Assembly: GCA_964402955.1 (NCBI GenBank)
Contig: CAYOEZ010000004.1
Coordinates: forward strand, 1-63,857
Origin: CAYOEZ01 sp964402955
GTDB lineage: Bacteria; Chloroflexota; DTOL01; DAOUCN01
Direction of reading: 5' to 3'
Length of the DNA: 63,857 nt
Positions 35,591 through 45,209 of this stretch are shown in pieces. How positions within the stretch are numbered: the first letter of the stretch is position 1; every line of letters begins with the position of its first letter. The notes under the pieces were generated by a model. That model made no database searches. It was not told where the DNA came from and was given only the letters and a program-made list of their open reading frames with translations. The position numbers were made by a program, and so were the translations under genes.

Positions 35591-35618
35591 TTGACAATCG
35601 GCGCGCTCATGCTATACT
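35591..35618 (+). promoter_or_regulatory. tRNA-Leu promoter
   Basis: A perfect TTGACA at 35591-35596, a 16-base spacer and an extended -10 TGCTATACT with the hexamer at 35613-35618. Confidence 0.75.
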
Positions 35619-35680
35619 ATGGCCCGTGAAGAGACATGTCCTGGCGACGCCATGAACGTCCCAACTATCACTCTTCACAA

Positions 35681-35770
35681 GCCGGCGTGGCGAAATTGGC
35701 ATACGCAGCGGACTTAAAATCCGCCGGGCTGACGAGGCTCTTGCGGGTTCGACCCCCGCCGCCGGCACCA
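35681..35770 (+). tRNA. tRNA-Leu (UAA)
   Basis: Seven-base acceptor arms GCCGGCG and CGCCGGC close the molecule, followed by discriminator A and an encoded CCA at 35768-35770. The anticodon loop CTTAAAA gives anticodon TAA. The long variable arm typical of leucine tRNAs lies after the anticodon stem, and GGTTCGACC forms the T loop. Total length is 90 bases. Confidence 0.95.
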
Positions 35771-35912
35771 TCTCTTTTCTATGGTTTTGCAGCCGAGTCT
35801 GGCCGCGACAGCACGTCAGGCAGGATGCTCGATCTCCGTCTATCTGAGGGCGGCCCGTGTGGGGCGTCGCATGCTGCCGGGTATTTCGCCCGGCTTTTGG
35901 ATCATGTAGCAC

Positions 35913-36446
35913 ATGCATCGATTGTTGCACTGGTTTAGCAACCTGTCGCGTTCTGACAAAGCGGTTCTTGTCGCAATGGCGCTCGTCTCCATTGCGGTCG
36001 TGCCGTGCTATATCCTGGGCGTCGCGTCGATGGTTGCCGGTCATCGCCAGAACATCACACCCACACCAACGCGCCAGCGTGTTCCTGCCACGGGCACCCG
36101 CGCTGCGGCAACACTGACGCCGACTCCTTTGCCGACAGCAACTGTCGTCCCAACGGGCACGGCAGAACCCACCGAGACACTGGAGCCTACGCCTACCCAG
36201 TTCACACCACCTACGGCTCTGCCCACACCAACTGGACAGACGCCCAGCCCAACACAGACCAGCGCTGCGGGACAGACGCCCGTCGTACCGCCGGTTCAGC
36301 CCCAGCCGACGGCGACAGCAACGCCCCTTATGCCAACGCTGACACCGCTGCCTGCCATGCCAACGGCGACTGTCACACCCAGGCCGCTTGCAACAGCCAC
36401 ATCTGTTGCGCCTACACCAGCGGTCGTTGCCACTAAAGCGCCGTAG
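35913..36446 (+). CDS. Membrane-anchored Thr/Pro-rich protein 1
   Basis: A 177-residue protein with a short cytoplasmic start (MHRLLHWFSNLSRSDKAV), one membrane helix (about 18-42, VLVAMALVSIAVVPCYILGV) and an outer tail made almost wholly of Thr, Pro, Ala and Val (TPTPT, TATATP). It looks like a type II anchored, mucin-like stalk without a head domain. The next gene encodes a protein of the same design, so the pair probably arose by duplication and acts in the cell envelope. Extensive O-glycosylation of the Thr residues is possible but unproven. Low-complexity sequence makes homology searches unreliable. Confidence 0.7.
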   Translation: MHRLLHWFSNLSRSDKAVLVAMALVSIAVVPCYILGVASMVAGHRQNITPTPTRQRVPATGTRAAATLTPTPLPTATVVPTGTAEPTETLEPTPTQFTPPTALPTPTGQTPSPTQTSAAGQTPVVPPVQPQPTATATPLMPTLTPLPAMPTATVTPRPLATATSVAPTPAVVATKAP

Positions 36447-36488
36447 CATGTCTATGGCGCGACACCGATCTTTTTTTGTCTGGAGACT

Positions 36489-37127
36489 ATGAAAGAGTTT
36501 CGTAACTGGTATGACAACCTGAGCGACGCCCGGCGCGTCCTCTATGGCCTCTTAATCAGCGCCCTGACCACCGCGTTGCTGCTATACGGCCTGGGCTTGA
36601 CCATCATCGCGGCCAGCCCACGCCTGCGCCAGGGGCCAACTGCGACGCCCACCTGGCCGCGCCTGCCGACGGCAACCCGCCAGGCGACGGCAACACTTAC
36701 TCGCGTGCCCACGGCAACCGGAACAATCACAGCGGCGCCCACCGTCACATCGTCGCCGTCTGTCACAGCCAGCGCGACACCCAGCCTGACGGCAACCGCC
36801 AGCCGCACCGCCACCGCCAGCCGCACCGCCACTGCGTCGCAGACGCGCACGGTTACACCGACCGTGGCGCGGACGGCAACGGCAACAGCGACAGCGACAA
36901 CCGTTGCCACTGCAACAACCCTGCCGGCGACAGCGACAACCGTTGCCACTGCAACGACTCGGCCGGCGACGGCGACGGCGACGCCGTCAGCAACAAGCGC
37001 TGTCCCACCCACCGCCACGGCGACCGTTCGTCTGTCGCCGACAGCGACGCAGCTCGTCGTCGCAACGGCGACCACGACGCAGCCCATCGTCGCAACGGTG
37101 ACTGCCAGTGCGACCCCAAAGCCATAG
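36489..37127 (+). CDS. Membrane-anchored Thr/Pro-rich protein 2
   Basis: A 212-residue protein with the same plan as its upstream neighbour: a cytoplasmic start MKEFRNWYDNLSDARRVLYG, one membrane helix (about 20-42, LLISALTTALLLYGLGLTII), then a 170-residue Thr/Ala/Pro/Val tail full of TAT and TATAS units, some in tandem (TASRTATASRTATASQT). The N-terminal pattern NLSxxxRxxxG..L echoes NLSRSDKAVL of the first protein. The tail carries DNA-level tandem repeats at about 36790-36990 and should vary in length between strains. No catalytic motif is present. Confidence 0.7.
   Translation: MKEFRNWYDNLSDARRVLYGLLISALTTALLLYGLGLTIIAASPRLRQGPTATPTWPRLPTATRQATATLTRVPTATGTITAAPTVTSSPSVTASATPSLTATASRTATASRTATASQTRTVTPTVARTATATATATTVATATTLPATATTVATATTRPATATATPSATSAVPPTATATVRLSPTATQLVVATATTTQPIVATVTASATPKP
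36790..36990. repeat. Coding tandem repeats in the Thr/Pro-rich gene
   Basis: Repeated units such as CCGCCAGCCGCACCG and the longer CGACAACCGTTGCCACTGCA at about 36896 and 36938 encode the Thr/Ala-rich tail. Confidence 0.65.
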
Positions 37128-37189
37128 TGTGATACGCTGCCGACATGCAATGCATTTGTGTTGGATGTCCCATGATGAGGAGGATAACA

Positions 37190-37543
37190 ATGGAACCAGT
37201 TCTGTTTGAGCGCCAGTTCCGCACACCACATTCCGAGGGCTATTTTATCAAGGGCAGCAATGGCGACAAAGTCGGCCGTGTCGACTTGCACTTCGCCAGC
37301 GACGTCGTCTATGCGACACTGATCCTGGAAGGAGAAACAACCGAGGATGACATCTTCGAACTGATCGAGCAAGTTGATGAGGACCTTGTTGTCACAGCCG
37401 ATGTGCACCGCGACGATTTTCTCGTGACCGTCTATCGCGGCAAAGAGCTGGGTTTCTACAGCGACGACTATTTTGGCGACGATGACGATGAGGACGAGGA
37501 CGTCGACGAAGATAGCGACGTGGAAAAGACGCCCGCCAATTAG
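37190..37543 (+). CDS. Small acidic protein, unknown function
   Basis: A 117-residue protein with a compact alpha/beta part (about 1-90: FERQFRTPHSEGYFIKG, VGRVDLHFASDVVYATL, ILEGETTEDDIFELIEQVDE) and a very acidic tail of Asp and Glu. I chose ATG 37190 because GATGAGGAGGATAACA precedes it; the open frame starts earlier at 37145. I do not recognise the family. It lies 60 bases before the coupled cyclophilin-like, MFS and phosphoglycosyltransferase genes, so it may be the first gene of that operon. Confidence 0.7.
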   Translation: MEPVLFERQFRTPHSEGYFIKGSNGDKVGRVDLHFASDVVYATLILEGETTEDDIFELIEQVDEDLVVTADVHRDDFLVTVYRGKELGFYSDDYFGDDDDEDEDVDEDSDVEKTPAN

Positions 37544-37602
37544 CCCGGGGTATAGCAGTGCTTGCCTCGTTCTCGGCGATGGTTGATCACAAGGAGGGTA
37601 CC

Positions 37603-37977
37603 GTGCGCGCCATACGGATCACAGCCGGTAAGGTGCAGGCGACAGCCGATCTAAACGACAGCGCCACCGCTGATGCCATCTGGAATGCCCTGCCCATCGA
37701 GGCGCGGGCCAACACGTGGGGCGATGAGATCTATTTCTCCATACCGGTGCACCTCGAAGAAGCGCTCGATGCCAAAGCCGTCGTGAATATGGGCGATCTG
37801 GGCTATTGGGCGCCCGGCTCTGCCATGTGCATTTTCTTTGGCCCCACACCCGTGAGCCACGGCAACGAGATCCGGCCGGCCAGCCCGGTCAACGTCTTTG
37901 GCAAGGTCACGGGCGATGCAACCGTCTTCAAGGCTGTGCGCTCTAGTGAGAGCATACTGATTGACAAGGTTTCATGA
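37603..37977 (+). CDS. Cyclophilin-like fold protein (DUF369/TM1367 type)
   Basis: A 124-residue protein of the bacterial cyclophilin-like fold family. Family marks are the start RAIRITAGKVQATADL, the helix SATADAIWNALPIEARANTW, then GDEIYFSIPV, and the final MCIFFGPTPVSHG. Members lack the prolyl-isomerase catalytic Arg in most cases and their function is not settled. GTG 37603 is chosen since AAGGAGGGTACC precedes it. Its stop overlaps the ATG of the MFS gene (ATGA at 37974-37977), so the two are translationally coupled. Confidence 0.85.
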   Translation: MRAIRITAGKVQATADLNDSATADAIWNALPIEARANTWGDEIYFSIPVHLEEALDAKAVVNMGDLGYWAPGSAMCIFFGPTPVSHGNEIRPASPVNVFGKVTGDATVFKAVRSSESILIDKVS

Positions 37978-39143
37978 GGACGTGGATTCTGTTTGTCCTC
38001 TCATGTGTCGCGTTTGTCACCACGTTTGGCGCACACATCGTCGCTGTCAATCTGCCGGTCTACGCCAAAGAAGTGGGACTGGGGACACTGGGCATTGGAC
38101 TGCTCATTTCTGTCTACGATTTTGCCGAGGTTTTTGCCAAGCCGCTGTGCGGCTATCTGGCTGACCGGCGTGGCAAAGTGGTCACGATGATCGCCGGACT
38201 GGCGATTTTCTCTCTGGCGTCGCTGCTCTACCTTGTGGTTGACCCGCGCCTGTTGATTCTCATCCGGCTGCTGCAAGGGTTCGGCGCAGCGGCCTTCTCG
38301 GTCGTCTCGTTGACGCTGGTCGCGCAATACTTCAGCCATGCACGTGGCCGCGCCCTGGGCATCTACAACGCCGTCAAGGGCGCTGGCTATGTGCTCAGCC
38401 CGGCGATTGGCGGGGCGATCGTTGTCTGGCGTGATTTCACGGCCATTTTCGTTGTCTGCGCCGCAGTCGGCGCGGCGGCGTTGGCGCTATCTCTCACCTT
38501 GCGTGAGCCAACGCGTGCCGCGGGCGGCGCGTCTGTCCTGGAGGACGATGACGATATGGACCCGCGACAGATGCTACAGGCGTTTGGCGATCGCAAGCTC
38601 ATGCCCTGGTTCGTGGTCATCGTCATCAATATGTTCTTCGTCGGTATCCTCTTTGGCTTTCTGGCGGTCTATGCCAACAGCCTGGGCTACGATCAGGTGC
38701 GTGTCGGGCTGATCGTCAGCCTGTGTGCACTGGCCTACCTCCTGGTGCAGCCGTTCTCCGGCGCTCTGGCCGATCGTCTGGGCCCAGCCCGCGTCATCCT
38801 GGCGGGGCTTATGCTGTCAGGGGTGAGCGTCGTCGCTCTGCCGTTCACATCGGGCGTGGCCCTGGCGCTTGTGGCGATTGCCGCCGGCCTCGGTGTGGGC
38901 GCGGTCTGGACGAATTGCGACACAATGGTGAGTACGCTCGCCAGCCCGCGCACGCTGGCCTCCAGCTTGGGCGCGGCCGGCTCATTCAAGGAAATTGGCG
39001 ACATGTTGGGGCCACTGACAATCGGCGCCCTGGCTCAGGTGGCAGGGCTGACGATGGGCTTTGTTCTGTGTGGATTGCTCGGGCTGGCGGCTGCTCTTGC
39101 TCTTACCTACCGCAATCGTGCGCTCTTGATGAACAAGATATGA
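37974..39143 (+). CDS. Major facilitator superfamily transporter
   Basis: A 389-residue, 12-helix MFS transporter. The loop 2-3 motif is GYLADRRGKVV and its counterpart between helices 8 and 9 is GALADRLGPARV. Two six-helix halves are joined by an acidic linker (LEDDDDMDPRQML, about 190-203). The length fits the drug:H+ antiporter or sugar-exporter subgroups and substrate cannot be read. It is coupled at both ends by four-base ATGA overlaps, upstream to the cyclophilin-like gene and downstream to the phosphoglycosyltransferase gene, so a role in envelope glycan traffic is possible. Confidence 0.87.
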   Translation: MRTWILFVLSCVAFVTTFGAHIVAVNLPVYAKEVGLGTLGIGLLISVYDFAEVFAKPLCGYLADRRGKVVTMIAGLAIFSLASLLYLVVDPRLLILIRLLQGFGAAAFSVVSLTLVAQYFSHARGRALGIYNAVKGAGYVLSPAIGGAIVVWRDFTAIFVVCAAVGAAALALSLTLREPTRAAGGASVLEDDDDMDPRQMLQAFGDRKLMPWFVVIVINMFFVGILFGFLAVYANSLGYDQVRVGLIVSLCALAYLLVQPFSGALADRLGPARVILAGLMLSGVSVVALPFTSGVALALVAIAAGLGVGAVWTNCDTMVSTLASPRTLASSLGAAGSFKEIGDMLGPLTIGALAQVAGLTMGFVLCGLLGLAAALALTYRNRALLMNKI

Positions 39144-40156
39144 TCACATTTTCGGTTGTCTTTCTGATTGCTTTTGGCGTAACCTCGCTGCTGACGCCGC
39201 GCGTGATTGCATTCTCGCGCCGACGAGGGCTGATGGATGTGCCCCTCGGCGAGGCTAAAGAGATGCACACCAACCCGACGCCGCGTCTGGGTGGGCTGGC
39301 CATCTTCCCGGCGTTTGCCCTGGCGGTGCTGGCTGCCTGGCTGTTGCCCGTTCAACGCCAGGATGCGACAGAATCGGTGCGAACCCTGGGTCTGCTGGGC
39401 GGTGCGTTCGTTGTTTTCCTGCTCGGTGTCTGGGACGACGCGCGTGAGCTCTCGCCGACGCCTCAGTTCATTGTCCTCACGCTGGCGTCGACCATCCCCG
39501 TGCTGGCCGGTGTGCGCCTGGCAGAGTTTCCCAATCCACTGACAGGCCACCCCATTGCGCTGCCCGGCGTCGTGGCGTTTCTCCTGACCCTGTTCTGGAT
39601 CGCGGGGGCGGCGACGACCGTCAACTGGATCGATGGGCTCGATGGTCTGGCGGCAGGCGTTGTCGGCATCACGGCGGCCATCCTGGCCCTGCGCACTCTC
39701 TGGCTGGGGCAGGAAAGCGTGGCCCTCTTGCCGCTGGCGTTGCTCGGCTGCTGCCTCGGTTTTCTGGTGTTCAATCATCACCCGGCGCGCATCTTCCTGG
39801 GCGGCGGCGCCTATTTGCTGGGCTACCTGATCGGTGCGATCTCCCTGTTTGGCGGGCCCAAGAGCGCCACCATGCTTCTGGTGCTGGCTGTGCCCATTAT
39901 CGATGTGGCCTGGCGCATCATCAGCCGTCTGCGCGCACGCCACCTCCCCGTCTACGGCGATCGCGGCCATCTTCATCACCGCCTTTTCGACCTGGGGCTA
40001 AGCCAAACCCGTGTCGTGATTCTTTACTATGCGGTCGCCGCCTTCTTTGGTCTGCTGGCTGTGGCCTTACCCAATGTCCAGACCAAGTTCGCGGCGCTCG
40101 TTGTGACGGTGATCATCGTCGGCGTTTTTCTCTACCGTCTGTCACGAGAGGCGTGA
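39140..40156 (+). CDS. WecA/TagO-type polyprenyl-phosphate phosphoglycosyltransferase
   Basis: A 338-residue, roughly 11-helix enzyme of the MraY/WecA family, which loads a sugar-1-phosphate onto undecaprenyl phosphate to begin a surface polymer. Diagnostic parts are RRRGLMDVP, MHTNPTPRLGG, VWDDARELSPTPQ, the catalytic NWIDGLDGLAAG, HHPARIFLGGGAYLLG, and the His-rich cytoplasmic loop GDRGHLHHRLFDLGLSQ that marks WecA/TagO rather than MraY. ATG 39140 overlaps the MFS stop. It could feed the glycosyltransferase and flippase genes elsewhere in the window. Confidence 0.9.
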   Translation: MITFSVVFLIAFGVTSLLTPRVIAFSRRRGLMDVPLGEAKEMHTNPTPRLGGLAIFPAFALAVLAAWLLPVQRQDATESVRTLGLLGGAFVVFLLGVWDDARELSPTPQFIVLTLASTIPVLAGVRLAEFPNPLTGHPIALPGVVAFLLTLFWIAGAATTVNWIDGLDGLAAGVVGITAAILALRTLWLGQESVALLPLALLGCCLGFLVFNHHPARIFLGGGAYLLGYLIGAISLFGGPKSATMLLVLAVPIIDVAWRIISRLRARHLPVYGDRGHLHHRLFDLGLSQTRVVILYYAVAAFFGLLAVALPNVQTKFAALVVTVIIVGVFLYRLSREA

Positions 40157-40310
40157 TTTGTTCGTCTTTCTGGCGCCGCCCTGTGTTTCAGGATTGCACG
40201 ATAGGGAGTGCGGTCCGTGCCCGGCGGTAAGGAATAGTCGTGGGGAGGTAGCAGTACGGTCTGGTGTGTCGGGGGTACGCCGATGCGTGTCCCGACCGGG
40301 GAGAAATGCT

Positions 40311-40682
40311 GTGCTTGCCAAACGATTGCTGTTCTGGTCGCCCCGGATTCTCTGCATCCTCTTTGCTGCCTTTATCAGCGGCTTCGCTCTGGACGTCTTT
40401 GGCCAGGGGTATAGCGGCTGGGAGACGATCGTGGCCCTCGCCATGCACCTGATCCCGACGGCCATCTTCCTTGCGCTGCTTGTCCTTGCCTGGCGCTGGG
40501 AGTGGATGGGCGCGATCGTGTTTCCCGTTCTGGGGCTATTGTACATCGCTTTGTTTCAGGGGCGATTCCACTGGTCCACCTATCTGGTGATAGCCGGCCC
40601 CTTGTTCCTGGTGGGGGGATTATTCCTGTGCGACTGGCTGCTGCGGTCAAAGCGCCGGCGCGGGGCAGACATTTCGCGATAA
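40311..40682 (+). CDS. Small four-helix membrane protein
   Basis: A 123-residue membrane protein with four hydrophobic helices (starts near ILCILFAAFISGFAL, IVALAMHLIPTAIFLALLVLA, AIVFPVLGLLYIALF and YLVIAGPLFLVGGLFL) and a basic C-terminus. It resembles small domain-of-unknown-function membrane proteins found near many transporters. GTG 40311 is chosen with GGGGAGAAATGCT upstream; the frame opens earlier at 40158. The final codons (GADISR and TAA) lie inside the left end of MITE copy B, so the element has supplied the stop of this gene. Confidence 0.6.
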   Translation: MLAKRLLFWSPRILCILFAAFISGFALDVFGQGYSGWETIVALAMHLIPTAIFLALLVLAWRWEWMGAIVFPVLGLLYIALFQGRFHWSTYLVIAGPLFLVGGLFLCDWLLRSKRRRGADISR

Positions 40683-40848
40683 GGGCGCTCCTGAAAACCA
40701 CAGAGTCACAGAGGACACAGAGTGAACTGCAAATGGGTACGCCCGCGGCCTATTGGCATTGGGAGGCGTCAAAGCGACCGATCAAGAGATGTGCTCCGTG
40801 CTCTCTGTGGCTCTGTGGTGAATACGACACACTATCTTGAATTGTCTG
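40666..40848. mobile_element. MITE-like element, copy B (183 bp)
   Basis: Left end CAGACATTTCGCGATAAGGG, right end TATCTTGAATTGTCTG. The interior matches copy C at 50324-50506 over its whole length, with CACAGAG and CTCTGTG words near both ends. No open frame fits a transposase, so it is non-autonomous if mobile. Confidence 0.75.
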
Positions 40849-41013
40849 GGCGCGGGGCGCGATTGTGCAGCGCCCTGAGTCGAGCGGAGGGCGGCGTGTT
40901 GTACGCCTTACGTGTAAAGAATATGTTGAAGGCCGCACCTTTCGCGAGCATGGCAGCGTTCTCTATGATACGTATGATGTTGAGCGAATACCACCATATC
41001 CTATGGAGAAAAC
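40849..41013. other. Gap upstream of the hydrogenase-type protease gene
   Basis: About 165 bases after MITE copy B with no gene seen. TATGAT at about 40966 could be a -10 for the next gene but has no good -35. Confidence 0.3.
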
Positions 41014-41493
41014 ATGACTGACACGTCTCGTAAGGTCGTTCTCGGACTCGGCAATATCCTGTATGGCGATGAGGGGGTGGGCGTTGAGGCATTAAGTCCG
41101 CTGATCGCCCGCTTAGGCGAGCAAGAGAACGTGGAGATCGTCGACGGGGGGACACTGGGGCTGCATCTGCTGCCCATTGTCGAGGACAGCAGCTATCTAC
41201 TGGTGCTCGATGCCATCAACGCCGGCGAGGCGCCGGGCACACTGATCGAGCTGCGCGGCGAGGAGATTCCGCTCTATGAGGGCATCAAGCTCTCCGAGCA
41301 CCAGGTAACGTTCCAGGAAGTGCTGGGGCTGGCCACCCTGCGTGGCAACGTGCCGCCGCACTTGTACCTCATTGGCGTCCAGCCGCAGCAGTTAGCGATA
41401 GGGATTGGCCTCACCCCCGTGGTCGCCGCTGCCGTTCCGCTCATGGTCGAGCGAGCGCTGGCAGTCCTGCGCCAGTGGGGGTTGGCCGAATAA
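41014..41493 (+). CDS. Hydrogenase-maturation-type endopeptidase (HyaD/HybD family)
   Basis: A 159-residue protease of the M52 family that trims the C-terminus of [NiFe]-hydrogenase large subunits after nickel insertion. The start LGLGNILYGDEGVGVEAL carries the nickel-sensing Glu (Glu20), LVLDAINAG holds the Asp (Asp66) and LSEHQVTF the His (His96). Spacing agrees closely with HybD (Glu16, Asp62, His93). No hydrogenase genes lie in the window, so the gene is either separated from its targets or matures another enzyme. ATG 41014 follows TGGAGAAAAC. Confidence 0.87.
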   Translation: MTDTSRKVVLGLGNILYGDEGVGVEALSPLIARLGEQENVEIVDGGTLGLHLLPIVEDSSYLLVLDAINAGEAPGTLIELRGEEIPLYEGIKLSEHQVTFQEVLGLATLRGNVPPHLYLIGVQPQQLAIGIGLTPVVAAAVPLMVERALAVLRQWGLAE

Positions 41494-41533
41494 GACGCGC
41501 ATCACAAACAAGAAGGGCACGGACGGTCAGGAC

Positions 41534-41935
41534 TTAAAGCGTACCGTCTGTCTTTCGCTTGAGCCTGTCCTCGAAACGGGCGAGATCAATGATGAATCGC
41601 TCGTGGGTGCCCTCGCCGATCTTCTCCATCGTGTCATAGGCCTCGACCGCAAAGGTCAGTTTGCGCCCCTCCACCGCTACCAACTCGGACTTGATGCGCA
41701 CCTGCATGCCCAGAGGCGTCGCCGCCAGGTGACGCACGTTGACCAGCACGCCGACGGTGCTCTGGCCCGGCGCAAGGAACGGCGCCACCGCCTGGTGTGA
41801 TGTGCCTTCCATCAGGGCAATCATCGACGGCGTAGCAAGGACAGCCAGCGTCCCGGAGCCCAGGTGACTGGCGGTGATCGCCTCGGTCACCGTGACAAGG
41901 ATGTCCTTCGTGAGACCTACTTTCAGCTCCGCCAC
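41534..41935 (-). CDS. Thioesterase, fluoroacetyl-CoA-thioesterase (FlK)-like
   Basis: A 133-residue hot-dog-fold protein. The TPSMIALMEGTS segment, ATPLG and the triad Thr35, Glu43, His69 keep the same spacing as Thr42, Glu50, His76 of FlK. It should hydrolyse small acyl-CoA or similar thioesters; fluoroacetyl specificity cannot be assumed. I chose GTG 41935 (VAELKVGLTK) because GGAGGAG sits just before it, rather than TTG 41947, which falls within that ribosome site. The U-tract of a strong hairpin ends directly at the ribosome site, so expression may depend on readthrough from ftsH. Confidence 0.85.
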   Translation of the reverse strand: MAELKVGLTKDILVTVTEAITASHLGSGTLAVLATPSMIALMEGTSHQAVAPFLAPGQSTVGVLVNVRHLAATPLGMQVRIKSELVAVEGRKLTFAVEAYDTMEKIGEGTHERFIIDLARFEDRLKRKTDGTL

Positions 41936-41941
41936 ATGCTC

Positions 41942-41979
41942 CTCCAAAAAGTGATAGCAGGGATGGTGATCCCTGCTAT
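41942..41979 (-). terminator. ftsH terminator abutting the thioesterase ribosome site
   Basis: A perfect 12-bp stem (GATAGCAGGGAT with ATCCCTGCTATC, four-base loop), followed on the minus strand by ACTTTTT and then at once GGAGGAG of the thioesterase gene. Confidence 0.85.
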
Positions 41980-42005
41980 CGTCTTGATCTCGTGTGCAAG
42001 AAACG

Positions 42006-43919
<1,914 letters not shown>

Positions 43920-44006
43920 GTTCATGCCTCCCGTGCAGCAAGCATGCCGCCATAGTGCCTGTATGCGACACACTACATGGCCCACTATCCTATGTGAGCA
44001 GGGATT

Positions 44007-44015
44007 ATTATAGCA
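44007..44015 (-). promoter_or_regulatory. ftsH extended -10 promoter
   Basis: On the minus strand TGCTATAAT, with the hexamer at plus-strand bases 44007-44012. No good -35 is seen. It is divergent from the promoter at 44076-44084. Confidence 0.6.
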
Positions 44016-44075
44016 GAAATGACGAAAAAAGGAAAGAGGTTGACGAGGCCAGCGCGCCACGCCGCTTTCTTTTTG

Positions 44076-44084
44076 TGCTATAAT
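44076..44084 (+). promoter_or_regulatory. Extended -10 promoter of the dehydrogenase gene
   Basis: TGCTATAAT with the hexamer at 44079-44084 and no good -35. Transcription would begin about 40 bases before the GTG at 44131. Confidence 0.6.
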
Positions 44085-44130
44085 AGGAAGAGGGCACATC
44101 CCCGATCTTTACTTATCAGGAGGTTCATCC

Positions 44131-45129
44131 GTGACCTATCGTGTTCTCGTAACCGACTATGCCTGGCCGAATCTTGATGTCGAGCGCAAGGTTCTGGCGC
44201 AGGTCGGCGCTGAACTCATTGTTCCCACTCGGGGTGGATCGCAGGACGAGCTGGCCGAGCTTGCTCCACAGGCCGACGCCATCCTCGTCAACTGGAATGG
44301 CTGCACGGCCAAGGTGATCGAGGCCGCCACGAAGTGCCAGATCATCGTGCGCTATGGCGTGGGCGTGGATAACATCGATACTCCGGTTGCGACAAAGAAC
44401 GGCATCATCGTCTGCAATGTGCCCGATTACTGCATGGACGAAGTCTCGAATGAGGCAATGGCATTCCTCCTGGCCGGGGCGCGCCGTCAGGTGCTCTATA
44501 ACGACGCGATTCGCGCTAAGGTGTGGGGCGTCAAGGTCGGTATGCCTTTCCCACGCCTGCAAGGCCTGACCCTGGGCATCATCGGTTTTGGCCGCATCGG
44601 CAAGACGGTCGCGCCCAAAGCACTGGCCTTTGGCCTGCGCGTGCTGGTCTATGACCCATACATCGACGCCAAGGAGATTACCAGCCGTGGCTGTGTGCCG
44701 GCAACCTTCGAGACGCTGCTCAAAGAGTCCAATTTCGTCACGCTGCACGTGCCCCTGACGCCGGAAACGAACGGCATGATCAACGAGAAGGCGCTGCGCA
44801 TGATGAAGGCAGACGCCTGGCTGATCAACACCGCCCGCGGCCCGGTCGTGGACACCAAAGCTCTCTACAAGGTCATGAAAGAAGGGCATCTGGCCGGCGC
44901 CGGGCTAGACGTGCTGCCGCAAGAGCCGCCCGACTGGAACGACCCGCTCTTCACCCTGCCCAATATCACCTTCACCCCGCACAGCGCCTTCTATTCCGAA
45001 GGCTCGCTGCAGGAGCTGCTGACCAAGGCTGCGACGCGCGTCGTCGAGGCGCTCAGCAACCAGGTGCCTTCCTTCATCATCAACAACGAGGTGCTGAAGC
45101 AGAAGAATCTGCGGTTCAAGAAGAAGTAG
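44131..45129 (+). CDS. D-2-hydroxyacid dehydrogenase (C-terminal-binding-protein type)
   Basis: A 332-residue NAD-dependent dehydrogenase. The Rossmann loop is GIIGFGRIGKTV (about 150-161) with a following acidic residue in VYDPY. Substrate-binding parts are RYGVGVDNID, the catalytic Arg in NTARGPVVD, the Glu region in VLPQEPPDW and the His in TPHSAFYSE. The layout, with HSAFYS in place of HxG(G/A), is that of CtBP-like and related 2-hydroxyacid dehydrogenases (glyoxylate, 3-phosphoglycerate or similar). Exact substrate is open. GTG 44131 has CAGGAGGTTCATCC upstream. The 3' end meets a perfect hairpin. Confidence 0.9.
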   Translation: MTYRVLVTDYAWPNLDVERKVLAQVGAELIVPTRGGSQDELAELAPQADAILVNWNGCTAKVIEAATKCQIIVRYGVGVDNIDTPVATKNGIIVCNVPDYCMDEVSNEAMAFLLAGARRQVLYNDAIRAKVWGVKVGMPFPRLQGLTLGIIGFGRIGKTVAPKALAFGLRVLVYDPYIDAKEITSRGCVPATFETLLKESNFVTLHVPLTPETNGMINEKALRMMKADAWLINTARGPVVDTKALYKVMKEGHLAGAGLDVLPQEPPDWNDPLFTLPNITFTPHSAFYSEGSLQELLTKAATRVVEALSNQVPSFIINNEVLKQKNLRFKKK

Positions 45130-45136
45130 AGGTCTC

Positions 45137-45200
45137 ACCACGGAGACACAGAGAACACAGAGGCAGCCTCACGCCTCTGTGTTCTCTGTGTCTCCGTGGT
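45137..45200. terminator. Perfect 28-bp inverted repeat between convergent genes
   Basis: Arms at 45137-45164 and 45173-45200 are perfectly complementary (begin ACCACGGAGACACAG, end CTGTGTCTCCGTGGT) with an eight-base loop. It separates the dehydrogenase and SBBP gene ends and is likely a terminator in both directions. Confidence 0.85.
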
Positions 45201-45209
45201 TCGATCGCT

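Noticed and set aside
36790..36990. Possible non-coding repeat array
   Set aside because: The repeats are in frame in a Thr/Pro-rich gene with a proper start and membrane helix.
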